Positions 1 through 10,183 of a DNA stretch of 64,000 bases are shown piece after piece; the first letter of the stretch is position 1, and the number at the start of each line of letters is the position of its first letter. The stretch is from Prevotella sp. E9-3 (GTDB lineage Bacteria; Bacteroidota; Bacteroidia; Bacteroidales; Bacteroidaceae). The notes beneath the pieces were generated by a model. The model saw only the letters and a list, made by a program, of their open reading frames with translations, had not been told where the DNA came from and did no database searches. The DNA lies in contig NZ_CP091786.1 in the NCBI RefSeq assembly GCF_022024015.1, forward strand, positions 372,001 through 436,000. Reading direction: 5' to 3'. A program made the position numbers and the translations under genes.

Positions 1-1080
1 GAGGATGGCATTGTTCATGGAGAGCAGTCCGCTGACAGAGCAGGTCAGGGGAAACTGTTCTTCGGTAGACCAGTCGCCTGAGCGCGACACCGTGAGCGTG
101 ATATAGTCACGGCTGGAATAATAGTAGCTATAGTAAGTGTATCCTTCGGTCACGTTCTGCTTGTTGACCGATGCGAAGAGTTTCTTTCCCACACTGACGG
201 TCTGTTCAGAACGACGGCTGTTGTTGCCTTGGTCTACAAGCAGTTCGCCAGCCAGCGGGTCTGGAGTGACTTCTACATATACATACTGCTGTCCGTCGGC
301 ATGGGGCAATGTGGGGAGATAAGTAGTGAACTTACGCGTCACTTCGGCTCCGGCCTTCAGCGAGTCGCTGTGATAGGCGTTGCCAACAAAAGTGCGCACG
401 CCTGTCAGTGCCGATTCCAGATAGACTTTCTCACTCCATCCGGCACGGGTGTTGCCGGTTCCGTCGTTTTTCACCGTGTAGATGCAGTTGAATGTACCGC
501 CGGGCTGTACCTCGGTGACAGTGGGTGTCACTGATGACACGATGAGGTCGGGCAGGTCGGCACGGCTCACCACGAAGTGTCCCGTGGCTTTACCGCCGCC
601 GGTGACAATGTTGTTGCCCTGACGGTCGGAAAGTACGATGTTGCTGAGATTGACGGCGTATGGTGTGGCCGTATTACCGTCGTCGTAGGTCTGCATGGGT
701 ATGCGGAGCAACAGTCCCGAGTTGCCGCGCAGACCATTGTTCTGCATAGACATGATGACGACCGTGAACTTTCGTCCCCCCTTGGCATTGACGGTCACTG
801 AATGCTGGTTAGCGCGGTTGGTGAGAGTGGCCACACCATCGGCCGGCACGTTGAAAGGCAGCTCGATGTCGAACTGTGCTGCCACCACTTCCTGTGTGTT
901 GTTCAGGTAGATGGGTACGCTCACCGTCTTGTTGATGCGGCCCTCGAAGTCGGGAATCGAGAGTTCGTTCACAGGCTCCTGTGCCTGCATGCTGCTTGTG
1001 AATACGGCAGCCACGGCGAAGAGCAGCAGCCGAAGGGCGTGCTGTCTCGCGCGTGTATATATATTATAATGTGTATTCAT
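1..1080 (-). CDS. Secreted cohesin-like/CARDB domain protein (3' end outside window)
   Basis: The reading frame opens with ATG at 1080 and stays open for 360 codons to the window edge, so the C-terminus is missing. Residues about 17-38 form a signal peptide (hydrophobic LLLFAVAAVFTSSMQAQ). Residues about 40-165 resemble a cohesin-like beta-sandwich (pattern VSVPIYLNNTQEVVAAQFDI). The stretch starting DLPDLIVSSVTP near residue 180 matches the CARDB type of cell-adhesion-related Ig-like domain. It starts 12 bp after the stop of the BspA-like gene on the same strand, so the two are probably co-transcribed. Role is inferred as a surface or secreted adhesion or scaffold protein; no catalytic motif is visible. 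A C-terminal T9SS domain is expected but lies beyond the window. Confidence 0.8.
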   Translation of the reverse strand, partial: MNTHYNIYTRARQHALRLLLFAVAAVFTSSMQAQEPVNELSIPDFEGRINKTVSVPIYLNNTQEVVAAQFDIELPFNVPADGVATLTNRANQHSVTVNAKGGRKFTVVIMSMQNNGLRGNSGLLLRIPMQTYDDGNTATPYAVNLSNIVLSDRQGNNIVTGGGKATGHFVVSRADLPDLIVSSVTPTVTEVQPGGTFNCIYTVKNDGTGNTRAGWSEKVYLESALTGVRTFVGNAYHSDSLKAGAEVTRKFTTYLPTLPHADGQQYVYVEVTPDPLAGELLVDQGNNSRRSEQTVSVGKKLFASVNKQNVTEGYTYYSYYYSSRDYITLTVSRSGDWSTEEQFPLTCSVSGLLSMNNAIL

Positions 1081-1092
1081 AACTGTCTGAGA

Positions 1093-4000
1093 TTATCTTT
1101 TCATCAGTTTTACAATCTTACGAGCACCGTCGGCAGTGGTCATCTCAAGGAGATAGACACCGGGTGCTATGTTCACCGTGAGGGCAGTCTCTCCGCGAAG
1201 GGGCTGAGTGAGGACTGTGCTGTAGACCACTGCTCCGCCTGTCGAGGTGAGGCGTAGTGTCAGCCCTTCTGTCTGTCGGTTCGCTTTCACTATGAGTCGG
1301 TTGCCCTGGAAGCGTGCTGCCAGCGTGCCGTCCATGAGTTGTGCTATGCCTGTGGGCTCCTGTCCCACGGTGATGCTCATCTCTTCGGCAAGGCTGTCGG
1401 CAGCCTGCACGGCAACTACCTCTGCCTGTGCCGACAGTTTCAGCAGAGCGGTCACCTCTCCGGCAGGAATCATCTCTCCCGTGGGCGAGAAGATGACGTA
1501 GCGCGAGCCCTCCGCCGTGTTGCGGCCTATCATCTGGAACCGGCTGTGGTTGAGCAGCAGGCTTACTTGCGAGGTGTTCACCCCGCGCAGCTCCACGTCG
1601 ATGGCACCCACCTCCACTGTCGATGCCAGCCTGAGCTGTCCGTCGGCAGCATAGAGCCATGCCTGCGTATCAGTGGCCTGTGCACGGTTCAGACTTCTGG
1701 CCCGGGTGTTCTGCTGATTGAGCACGATGTTCACCGTACAGACGATGTCCTGCACATTGATAACCTCGTCTGCGTAGGTGTTGGCAGCCGAGCGGTTGAA
1801 GGGCGATGCTGTTCCGAGAATACGATTCAGCGTGTGCTGCACGTCGAGCACGTCGGTGGCACCCGTCATATTGGCATCGCCTTCTACGTAGCGCACGTAC
1901 ATAGGTATGACACTGCCGTTGATGTTGAGAGAGCCACCGCTGATTTCAGCCAGATAGCGGGCATCCTGCACGTCGGTGTATTCGCTGCCGGACTTCCATG
2001 CAAAGCCGTACTGACTGGTGTAGTAGGCAAATGAGTTGTGATTGCTGGTGCTGTCGAGCAGATAGACCATAGGCGTGGAGCTGTGGTCCTTGTACTTATG
2101 GTTGTAGGTGAACAGCGATGGCAGTGCCAGCGTCTGATGATTGCTGATATAGAAACGGCGCGGCTGTTGCTGGGCCAGATAGGAATCTTTCAGCTCGCTG
2201 TTCGAGAAGCTCTTCTTGAACTGATACTGCAGGTCAATGGTCTGCAGGCTGCCGGGCAGTGTGTCAGATATTTCTGTCAGGCAGTTGTTGCTCATGTAGA
2301 GCGATTTCAGGCTGCTGCAGTAGCGCAGGAATGGCGAGAGGTCACCCTCAATGTTGTTTTGTGACAGGTTGAGATAGGTGAGGTAGGGGAGGTTCAGTTC
2401 CCAATCAGTATCGAGCTCACCTTTCAGGTTGTTGTTGTAGAGGTCGATGCTGGTCACGCGTCCGGCATCGTTGAACTCTACGCCGGGCATTTCCGCCTTG
2501 TTGCGGCCGTTGCTGGCGAAGGTCCACTTCTTCTGCGTCCACTCGTCGCCGCCCAGTCGGTTGTACATCGTCTTCAGTGCCAGCAGGTCGTTGGGCTCCA
2601 CCTGGAAACCGTTGTACTTGTAGGTCTGGCCGTTGATGAGAATGGTGATATTCTCCGTCACGATATGGCTGAACATGGCCTGCACGGCCGCCACGATCTG
2701 CGGTATCTCATTCATGTGTGCCGCAAGGAAATCCATCGGCACGATGAAGTTGAACGTTGCCGACTCGGGAGCCTTCATGCTGATGTAGAAGTCGGTATTG
2801 AGTAAATACTGATAGAGGGCTTGGATGACGGCTACTGCCTGCTCTGAAATCTGCAGGTTATAGGTGGCGTCGGCCACGTTGACGTTCAGCCCTATGTCGA
2901 AGCCGCGCGTGCTCAGTGCACTGAGCAGTGTGCTGAGCATGTTGAACACGCCGCCAGCGGCATCTTCCTCCACGTCCGGGTCGAGGGTGATGTCGCCCGA
3001 GAGGATGCCGGCCGGAAGGATGACGGCCTGCTGATAGAGTGTAGACCAAATGCCATGCGACTGTGCACGGATGCAGAGCACGTGAGGTCCGTAAAGTCCC
3101 GCATAGTTGATGTCACAGTTGACAATGGCCGAATCGTTCACAGTCTGGAATGTGATAGGCGTGGCATTTCCTTTGCCCGGGTCTTCATCCCAGAAATACT
3201 CTATCCGCTCAATGTCACGTTGCCCGTCGGCAGCAGGACGATAAATATACTGGTAATGGATGGCACCGCGTGTAGTGCCCGTCTCGCTGTTCTCGCTGAC
3301 GGCGCGCAGGGCCAGCACATTGATGCCATCATGCAGTTGCCCACGGTCGATGTCGAAGCTCACCTCATCACTTTCGGCACTCACGAAGACCCACTTGCCC
3401 TTGTTCAGACGATATTCCACTCCCGTGGTGTGGGCATCCTCGGCATGATAGCGATATACACTTCTCTGAACGGTCGGCGAGAATGCCACAGTGCCGTCCT
3501 CGCGAGTACTGATGAGTCGGATACCGATATTGTTCAGGCCATAGCGCAACTCAGAGGCAGGAATGTCGAAGTCGGTGTTGCCGTCCTCGTCAACCTTCAG
3601 TTGCACTGCCCTGGCTTTGCCTAAGCCAGAATCTGTGTTGACGAAGTACTCGGCATAAGCAAGTGTACGATTGTCTACTGTCTCTATAGTAAAATAGCCA
3701 CGTTCAATACTTCCATTTTCGTCGATAAGTGCCTGATATTGATCTTTATATTGTTCAGGAACCAATAGTTTTACAGGTGATTCCTTTGTGCCTACTCCAA
3801 AGAATGTACTTCCCGAGAAAATAGAAGTATCGCCTTTGCACTCAATGCTTCTAAGCGCGGTGCAGCCATAGAAAACAGAAGAACCTATTTTTTTCAGACT
3901 GCGTGGCAAGACGACCGTACTCAGGCTCGTACAATTCTGAAAGACGCTGCCCTGAATGTAGGCGACACCTTCAGGTATGGTCACACTCTTCATGTTGGAG

Positions 4001-6609
4001 CAGTTCTGGAATGTCAGATCAAGAATCCACCGCGTACCATTCTTGATGGTATAGTGTGAATAGCTCTTATCTGTCACCTCGCTCAGAACTGAGCCTGCAT
4101 ATCTTATACCGTTTTCCACTGGTAGTCCGGTACAATTCTGAAAAGCATAGTACCCGATGGAAGTCAAGGAATTAGGTATAGATACCGCACTCAAGCCCGA
4201 ACAGTTGGCAAACGAATAGTTGCCAATGTTCGTCACCCCCTCTGGGATGGTTAGTGAAGTGAACCCTTTTCCTCCGTAGAATGTGAATTGATTAATGGAA
4301 GTCACGTTTTCTGGAATGACTAAATCCTTTATTTCCGTATCATAGTCTGTATACAGGTGGCCAACTTTTGATAAGGGGTTATTGCTGCTGAAAGGAATGG
4401 CGCACCATGTTGACACATCAGGGATGATAATTTTCTGAAGATTATTGCTTTTGGTAAAAGCCGACGAAGCGATTTTGCGCACCGTGGAGGGAATGCTGAC
4501 TGCCGTCAGTTCAGGATATCCGCTATAGTTGACGGCAGTAACAGTGTAGCTTTCTCCATCGTGTGTAACAGTCTCTGGAATTTGCCAAAAATCCATCTTT
4601 TCAGCTTCCTCATCGTAACCTATCAACGTGGCTGTCTTCGTGCCTTTGTCATAATAGTAGATGAGATTTCCTTCGTCGGCTGCTTCTGGAGTAATGGCTA
4701 CGATTCGTGCTCTTTGTTCTTCATCCCATACATTATTAAGATAGGTATCGATGACCGATGAGAGCACATGCAGCGTGGCATTTGTGTTTTCAAAAAAAGA
4801 ATAAAGGTCATCGATAATAGGCATGCTTAAGTAAGAATCTATGATTGGGATTTGTTCTGCATAAAGGTATATGTCCTTCAGTTGTGGACTATTTGTAGGG
4901 AATCCGCAAAGTACTGTGATGCTTGGCGGCAAAACAAGCAACTTTAGCTTGGGACAGCCAGAGAAGGTAGAACCATACAAAGTGGAAACATTACCAGGGA
5001 TGTAGACATCGGTGAGATTTGCACAGTTGGCAAAAGCATTGGCTCCAATGCTCATAACCTCAGCAGGAATAACAAGGGAAGTTATACTGTTGCAGCCTTG
5101 GAATGCGGCTTGTCCGATAGACTTGATATCGTCTGGCATCACAGTGTTGTTGCAGCCCGCAAGAAGCGTTTTAGTGGATTTCTCGATAATGGCGTTGCAG
5201 TTGTTGGGAGAGTGATAGTACTCGTTGCCTTCATCGACAGTGATGCTTTCCAGATTGTAGCATCCGCCGAAAGCTGATACACCTATGGTTTTGACATTAG
5301 CCGGAATTGTAAGCTTCGTAAATCCTGTGCAACGGGCAAAGGCAGAATGAGATATTGTCTCCAGACTGTTCGGGAAGTTAATAGAAGTCAATCCTGTCCC
5401 GGAAAATGCATTGGCACCAATAGATGTCAGGGTGTTTGGGAGAAAGATTGAGTTTAAGCTTGAACAACCTTCAAAAGTGTAGGAACCGATTGTTTGTAAT
5501 CCACTGTGCATAATAACGCTTTTCAGAGATGTGCATCCTTGAAATGTGTAATGGCCCAGATGAATAACACTACCAGGAATCTCAATAGAAGAAAGCTTGT
5601 CTAAGCCTTTAAAGGCATAGTTGGCTATTGATGTAACCCCTTCGAGAATCTTCGTGTTGTTGCATCCTTGAATCAGTTCATTCGTATCGCTGTTGATAAT
5701 GGCGTTGCAATTGTTACGGGAGTCGTATTTGGGGTTATTGGCATCAACAGTTATTTCGTTCAGGGCTGAACAATCGGCAAATAGGCTTGTAGGAATTTCT
5801 TCAATGCTACTGGGGATGTGAATCTTGGTTAGACTCTTCATTCCCTGGAAGACATAAGATGAGTAGAATCCCTTTATGCCATTCGGAATGACAGTGTTGT
5901 TGCAGCCTTGAATGATCTTGTCGGTCGCTTTATCCACGATAGCGTTGCAATTATTCCTTGAGTCGTAATTAGGATTACTTGAATCGACAACAATACTTTT
6001 TAGGTTAGAACAATACCTATAAGTGTCATAATAATAATAAGTAATACCTGTGGGTATATAAACAGATTCCAGACTTGAGCAACCCTCAAAAGCACTACTT
6101 CCAAGTTTTTCCAAACCAGAAGGTAAAGGAGCAATTTTTAATTTTTTACATCCTTTAAAAGCGTCATAACCAATTTCCTTCAAACTTGATGGAAACGATA
6201 TGCTTTCAAGGCTTGTGCATCCTTCAAAAGCGTGATATTCAATCAAAGTGAGAGCATTGGAAAGAGTGACAGATTTAAGGCTTGTGCAGCCTTCAAAACA
6301 ACTTGAGCCTAATTTTGTGATCGTGTTAGGCATTTTGATGCTTGTCAGTTCAGTACAATTTTGGAATGCCCAACTATCAATAGCCATAACTGTGTAGGTG
6401 TTACCGTTAAAAGTCACTGAAGACGGAATAACGATATCGCCTGTGTATTTATTGTTTCTATCGTAGGTTACATGGGCGTAATTGATATACTGACCATTTA
6501 AATAATTATACAAATTGTAGTATATACCATCTATCTGTACCGCCCTCGCCGCTATGCTACACAGCGCGGCCATCAAGAGCAGCAGGCATTTGTATTTCAG
6601 ATGTTTCAT
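1093..6609 (-). CDS. BspA-like leucine-rich repeat surface protein with dockerin-like and T9SS sorting domains
   Basis: This is an 1838-residue secreted protein. A signal peptide covers residues 1-23 (CLLLLMAALCSIAARA). BspA-type LRR_5 repeats (pattern IGxxAFxGCxxLxSIxIP) run from about 40 to 600 and again from about 680 to 960. Three inserted modules with the motif NCNAI...GCNNT lie near residues 220, 300 and 470. Beta-sandwich modules follow (about 980-1190), then a short plant-type LRR block (about 1375-1470, LTYLNLSQNNIEG). A dockerin-like segment (GDANMTGATDVLDVQ) sits near 1575-1640, then a cohesin-like segment, and a C-terminal sorting domain ends in GVYLLEMTTADGARKIVK. BspA relatives bind host or matrix proteins; the ligand here is unknown. 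The N-terminal LRR section is more AT-rich than the C-terminal half, which suggests modular assembly. Confidence 0.9.
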   Translation of the reverse strand: MKHLKYKCLLLLMAALCSIAARAVQIDGIYYNLYNYLNGQYINYAHVTYDRNNKYTGDIVIPSSVTFNGNTYTVMAIDSWAFQNCTELTSIKMPNTITKLGSSCFEGCTSLKSVTLSNALTLIEYHAFEGCTSLESISFPSSLKEIGYDAFKGCKKLKIAPLPSGLEKLGSSAFEGCSSLESVYIPTGITYYYYDTYRYCSNLKSIVVDSSNPNYDSRNNCNAIVDKATDKIIQGCNNTVIPNGIKGFYSSYVFQGMKSLTKIHIPSSIEEIPTSLFADCSALNEITVDANNPKYDSRNNCNAIINSDTNELIQGCNNTKILEGVTSIANYAFKGLDKLSSIEIPGSVIHLGHYTFQGCTSLKSVIMHSGLQTIGSYTFEGCSSLNSIFLPNTLTSIGANAFSGTGLTSINFPNSLETISHSAFARCTGFTKLTIPANVKTIGVSAFGGCYNLESITVDEGNEYYHSPNNCNAIIEKSTKTLLAGCNNTVMPDDIKSIGQAAFQGCNSITSLVIPAEVMSIGANAFANCANLTDVYIPGNVSTLYGSTFSGCPKLKLLVLPPSITVLCGFPTNSPQLKDIYLYAEQIPIIDSYLSMPIIDDLYSFFENTNATLHVLSSVIDTYLNNVWDEEQRARIVAITPEAADEGNLIYYYDKGTKTATLIGYDEEAEKMDFWQIPETVTHDGESYTVTAVNYSGYPELTAVSIPSTVRKIASSAFTKSNNLQKIIIPDVSTWCAIPFSSNNPLSKVGHLYTDYDTEIKDLVIPENVTSINQFTFYGGKGFTSLTIPEGVTNIGNYSFANCSGLSAVSIPNSLTSIGYYAFQNCTGLPVENGIRYAGSVLSEVTDKSYSHYTIKNGTRWILDLTFQNCSNMKSVTIPEGVAYIQGSVFQNCTSLSTVVLPRSLKKIGSSVFYGCTALRSIECKGDTSIFSGSTFFGVGTKESPVKLLVPEQYKDQYQALIDENGSIERGYFTIETVDNRTLAYAEYFVNTDSGLGKARAVQLKVDEDGNTDFDIPASELRYGLNNIGIRLISTREDGTVAFSPTVQRSVYRYHAEDAHTTGVEYRLNKGKWVFVSAESDEVSFDIDRGQLHDGINVLALRAVSENSETGTTRGAIHYQYIYRPAADGQRDIERIEYFWDEDPGKGNATPITFQTVNDSAIVNCDINYAGLYGPHVLCIRAQSHGIWSTLYQQAVILPAGILSGDITLDPDVEEDAAGGVFNMLSTLLSALSTRGFDIGLNVNVADATYNLQISEQAVAVIQALYQYLLNTDFYISMKAPESATFNFIVPMDFLAAHMNEIPQIVAAVQAMFSHIVTENITILINGQTYKYNGFQVEPNDLLALKTMYNRLGGDEWTQKKWTFASNGRNKAEMPGVEFNDAGRVTSIDLYNNNLKGELDTDWELNLPYLTYLNLSQNNIEGDLSPFLRYCSSLKSLYMSNNCLTEISDTLPGSLQTIDLQYQFKKSFSNSELKDSYLAQQQPRRFYISNHQTLALPSLFTYNHKYKDHSSTPMVYLLDSTSNHNSFAYYTSQYGFAWKSGSEYTDVQDARYLAEISGGSLNINGSVIPMYVRYVEGDANMTGATDVLDVQHTLNRILGTASPFNRSAANTYADEVINVQDIVCTVNIVLNQQNTRARSLNRAQATDTQAWLYAADGQLRLASTVEVGAIDVELRGVNTSQVSLLLNHSRFQMIGRNTAEGSRYVIFSPTGEMIPAGEVTALLKLSAQAEVVAVQAADSLAEEMSITVGQEPTGIAQLMDGTLAARFQGNRLIVKANRQTEGLTLRLTSTGGAVVYSTVLTQPLRGETALTVNIAPGVYLLEMTTADGARKIVKLMKR

Positions 6610-6717
6610 ATCCGAGTCTATTATTTTGGTGAATAAGTCTTGTCTAAATGTCTAATAGTCTTATCTGACTGATAGCCTAAATGTCTGATAGTCTGCAATC
6701 TATTAGTCGGCAGGGAC

Positions 6718-7761
6718 TTACTTATTCTGGTTCTTGATCACGAGATTGATGTGCAGCTTGCCGTCCTGGCCGGGCTGAGAGGGAACGCTGATGCTCTCGA
6801 AACGGGGGACGTAGAGGGGATAGCCGTTCTTCACGTAGGGATAGGCACCGCCAAAAGCACCTACGGAACCACCATCGCTGGCATAGGTCATCCATTCAGT
6901 GGGAAGAGCCTCTATATAATTGGCATCGCGTTCTCCGTTCTCGTTGAAAATGGTGGCTTGTTTAATGTCTGCCAGTATGTTGTTAGGATTAACATCTGAA
7001 TTATTAATTTCTTTATTTGAAATGTTATGGGAAATTCTGTTTCCATTCTCAACAGAAGTGTTTGCTATATTGCTAACAGTATAATGGTCGCACACGATTA
7101 TATTATTCGTTATGGTAGAGTTGAATACGCTTGATATGATGCTGGTATAGGCATCTCTAAAATAATATAGGGTGTTATGATCAATAAGGACATTATCAAA
7201 ATTACTTATGAGATTGTAGAATGAAGGATTCTGGGCATAGAATATATTGCCAAGAATCTTCCATTCGTCGGCTCCATTGGCACCCTGCCCTTCGACATAT
7301 CCATTGATAAAGCACGAGAAAATCGATGCATTGTCATTTTCGTATCCCTGTGATGCAGCAATATAGCCAGTCACGCGGCAGCGTTCTATCACGGCATCGT
7401 TTTCCCTTACCTCGATACTGCTGGTGTGCAGTCCGGTGAGCTTCACGTCGCTGGCTTCGATGAAGATGGTGTTCGAGAAGTAGGCTTCGTCGGCATCGTT
7501 CTCGCCGATGAAGTAGCCCGGACCTATGACGGTGACGGTCTTTGAGATGGTCTGCTGCGAGGAGATGGTGCAGCCCTTGTCCATGTAGAGGGTGTCGCCG
7601 TTGACGACGCGGCCGTCAGTCATTGCGGCGTTCAGGTCCTGAAAGTCGGCATTTGCACGCTTGTCATAGTTCACACGCCACGAATTGGCACTTGTCTCAA
7701 TAGAATAAACGAGACTTAAGCAGCACAGAATGGCTGCAGTAATAGATTGGGTAGATGTCAT
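6718..7761 (-). CDS. Secreted right-handed beta-helix-like hypothetical protein
   Basis: This 347-residue protein has an N-terminal signal sequence (ITAAILCCLSLVYSIETSA). The remainder has the look of a parallel beta-helix: short rungs alternate with Asn turns (NTIFIEASDVKLTGLHTS, NVLIDHNTLYYF, STITNNIIVCDHY), as in pectate-lyase-like folds and 'choice-of-anchor' repeat proteins. No catalytic triad of a known polysaccharide lyase can be picked out. It lacks an obvious T9SS C-terminal domain, ending in INLVIKNQNK, so it may be periplasmic or anchored another way. It lies 108 bp upstream of the BspA-like gene on the same strand and may belong to the same unit. Function unknown. Confidence 0.75.
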   Translation of the reverse strand: MTSTQSITAAILCCLSLVYSIETSANSWRVNYDKRANADFQDLNAAMTDGRVVNGDTLYMDKGCTISSQQTISKTVTVIGPGYFIGENDADEAYFSNTIFIEASDVKLTGLHTSSIEVRENDAVIERCRVTGYIAASQGYENDNASIFSCFINGYVEGQGANGADEWKILGNIFYAQNPSFYNLISNFDNVLIDHNTLYYFRDAYTSIISSVFNSTITNNIIVCDHYTVSNIANTSVENGNRISHNISNKEINNSDVNPNNILADIKQATIFNENGERDANYIEALPTEWMTYASDGGSVGAFGGAYPYVKNGYPLYVPRFESISVPSQPGQDGKLHINLVIKNQNK

Positions 7762-8118
7762 GATATTTTAATTTTTAAGTTTTTTGTTTATCTTGTCCCA
7801 GAGTTTTTTGTAGTGCTCAAAAATAGTAAAAAACAATAAAACTTAGATGAATGTGTCAGAAAATTGTTCGATAATTAACCTTTATTAATCATTTTGTTGA
7901 ACACTGTCCAACACATGACTTTATAACATATGACTTTATAGGGAGAGAGTTTGTTTGTGGTGAAAAATTGTGAGAGATAGGTGTATAAAAGATAGACATC
8001 GTTAACGTTTTCGTGGATTTTTGTTTTTATATTCTTTTGATGTTTATAGCATTTTGTGTACTTTTGCAGCTAAATACTAACACTAAGCTTTAATTGTTAA
8101 ACTAACTTCAACAGAACG
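7762..8118. other. Divergent intergenic region, 357 bp
   Basis: This AT-rich spacer separates the divergent beta-helix gene and the OPT transporter gene. It holds the plus-strand promoter described at 8036-8066. On the minus strand a possible -7 box (TATTTTTG) lies at 7818-7825 without a clear partner. No open frame or repeat of note was seen. Confidence 0.5.
8036..8066 (+). promoter_or_regulatory. Bacteroidetes-type promoter for the OPT transporter
   Basis: TTTG at 8036-8039 and TACTTTTG (TAnnTTTG) at 8059-8066 are separated by 19 bp, matching the sigma-ABfr -33/-7 pattern known in Bacteroides. The start codon lies 52 bp further down. Confidence 0.6.
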
Positions 8119-10113
8119 ATGCAAGAATTTGAAATAAAAAGTCAATTGCCTGAGAATGCTTTCCGTGAATTGAACGAAGGCGAACAGTATGAACCGCTGA
8201 TGTCGCCAAAGGGGGTATATCCTGAGGCAAACGCATGGTCGGTGACCATGGGTGTGCTGATGGCTGTGCTCTTCTCGGCTGCTGCCGCCTACTTAGGATT
8301 GAAAGTAGGACAGGTGTTTGAAGCAGCCATCCCCATTGCCATCATTGCTGTGGGACTCTCTACCCTGACCAAACGCTCGAAGGCACTGGGCGAAAACGTG
8401 ATTATTCAGAGCATAGGTGCCTGTTCGGGGGCTGTGGTGGCCGGTGCCATCTTCACCCTGCCTGCCATCTATATTCTTCAGGCCAAGTATCCAGAGATGT
8501 CTGCCTCGTTCCTGCAGGTGTTTATGGCCTCGGCTTTAGGTGGCGTGTTGGGTATCCTCTTTCTGATTCCCTTCCGTAAATATTTTGTGAGCGAAATGCA
8601 CGGCAAGTATCCCTTCCCCGAGGCAACAGCTACTACACAGGTGCTGGTGAGCGGTTCGAAAGGGGGCGATCAGGCCAAGCCATTGCTGTTGGCAGGACTG
8701 GTAGGCGGTATATATGACTTTATTGTGGCTACCTTCGGTTGGTGGAACGAGACGGTGACAAGTCGTATGATTGGCTGGGGCGAGGTGCTGGCCGACAAGA
8801 CGAAACTGGTGTTTAAGTGTAACACCTCGGCAGCCGTGTTGGGTCTTGGCTATATCATCGGTCTGAAATATGCCATGTATATCTGTCTGGGCTCGGTGGC
8901 TGTATGGTGGCTCATTGTGCCTGGCATGGCTTTGATCTTCGGCGATCAGACCCTGACGCTGGGCGGCGTGGAAACTACAACTGCCGTGAATGCCATGTCG
9001 GCCGAGGAAATCTTTAAGACCTATGCCCGTAGTATCGGTATCGGTGGTATAGCGATGGCTGGTATCATTGGTATTATCCGTTCGTGGAGTATCATCAAGA
9101 ATGCCGTGGGACTGGCTGCAAAGGAGATGAAAGGTGGAAAAAGCGCTGCAATGACATCAAAACGAACAGAACTTGACCTGTCGTTTAAGTTTATTGGCAT
9201 TGCATCAATCACCGCTCTGGCTATCACCTTTGTGTTCTTCTGGCTGGGTGTGATGCACAACCTGCTGTTTGCCGTGGTGGCCATTCTGTTGGTTACGGTG
9301 ATTGCGTTCCTCTTTACCACTGTGGCTGCCAATGCTATTGCTATTGTGGGCTCAAATCCTGTGTCGGGAATGACGCTGATGACCCTGATCCTGGCTTCGG
9401 TGGTGATGGCTGCCGTGGGTCTGAATGGCTCTGGCGGTATGCTGGCGGCACTGATTATGGGTGGCGTGGTGTGTACGGCTCTGTCGATGGCTGGTTGTTT
9501 TATCACCGACCTGAAAATAGGTTATTGGCTGGGTTCTACCCCCAGAAAACAACAGCAGTGGAAATTTCTGGGTACACTGGTGAGTGCCGCTACCGTGGGT
9601 GGAGTGATGATGCTGTTGAATAAAACCTATGGCTTTGACCCCAATCAGGAAGGACACCTCGTGGCACCACAGGCCAATGCTATGGCCGCTGTCATAGAAC
9701 CGATGATGAATGGTGCCGGTGCTCCTTGGCTGCTCTATGGCATTGGTGCTTTGCTTGCCATTGTGCTCACATGGATGAAGATTCCTGCGCTGGCCTTTGC
9801 TCTGGGCATGTTCATTCCTCTGGACCTGAATATTCCCTTGCTGGTGGGCGGCGCCATCAACTGGTATGTCACTACCCGCTCAAAGAACAAGGCAGAGAAT
9901 GATGCCCGTGGCGAGAAAGGTACACTGATAGCCTCTGGCTTCATTGCCGGTGGTGCCCTGATGGGTGTGGTGAGTGCGCTGCTGCGCTTCGGTGGCTATA
10001 ATCCCATCGACGAGGCCTGGCTGGCCAATCCGTTATCGGAGGTGTGTGCGCTGGTGGCTTATATCCTGCTGATGGTTTACTTCGTGAAGGCTACGAAGGT
10101 AAGTAAAGGATAA
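8119..10113 (+). CDS. OPT-family oligopeptide/metal-chelate transporter
   Basis: This 664-residue integral membrane protein has roughly 14-16 hydrophobic segments and matches the bacterial branch of the OPT/YSL family. The cytosolic N-terminus (EQYEPLMSPKGVYPEANAWS) is followed by the first helix with AAAAYLGLKVGQVFEAAIP, a hallmark of the family. The conserved FPEATATTQVLVSG loop and the SNPVSGMT segment are also visible. Family members import oligopeptides or metal-nicotianamine-like chelates by proton coupling at the inner membrane; substrate cannot be read from sequence. It has its own promoter at 8036 and is followed 70 bp later by the PL11 lyase gene, which probably reads from the same or its own promoter. 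Length is normal for the family. Confidence 0.9.
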   Translation: MQEFEIKSQLPENAFRELNEGEQYEPLMSPKGVYPEANAWSVTMGVLMAVLFSAAAAYLGLKVGQVFEAAIPIAIIAVGLSTLTKRSKALGENVIIQSIGACSGAVVAGAIFTLPAIYILQAKYPEMSASFLQVFMASALGGVLGILFLIPFRKYFVSEMHGKYPFPEATATTQVLVSGSKGGDQAKPLLLAGLVGGIYDFIVATFGWWNETVTSRMIGWGEVLADKTKLVFKCNTSAAVLGLGYIIGLKYAMYICLGSVAVWWLIVPGMALIFGDQTLTLGGVETTTAVNAMSAEEIFKTYARSIGIGGIAMAGIIGIIRSWSIIKNAVGLAAKEMKGGKSAAMTSKRTELDLSFKFIGIASITALAITFVFFWLGVMHNLLFAVVAILLVTVIAFLFTTVAANAIAIVGSNPVSGMTLMTLILASVVMAAVGLNGSGGMLAALIMGGVVCTALSMAGCFITDLKIGYWLGSTPRKQQQWKFLGTLVSAATVGGVMMLLNKTYGFDPNQEGHLVAPQANAMAAVIEPMMNGAGAPWLLYGIGALLAIVLTWMKIPALAFALGMFIPLDLNIPLLVGGAINWYVTTRSKNKAENDARGEKGTLIASGFIAGGALMGVVSALLRFGGYNPIDEAWLANPLSEVCALVAYILLMVYFVKATKVSKG

Positions 10114-10183
10114 TAACCATTATCTTCGCTAAGCACAGCGCTTTTTTTACTCAGAAAATTATTTTAAGACTACTACTGCTATA

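Noticed and set aside
802..1257. 151-residue plus-strand reading frame
   Set aside because: It crosses the boundary of two well-supported minus-strand genes and has no recognisable content.
10127..10150. Terminator between the OPT gene and the PL11 gene
   Set aside because: Only a 4-bp stem (CGCT/AGCG) precedes the T run, too weak to call.
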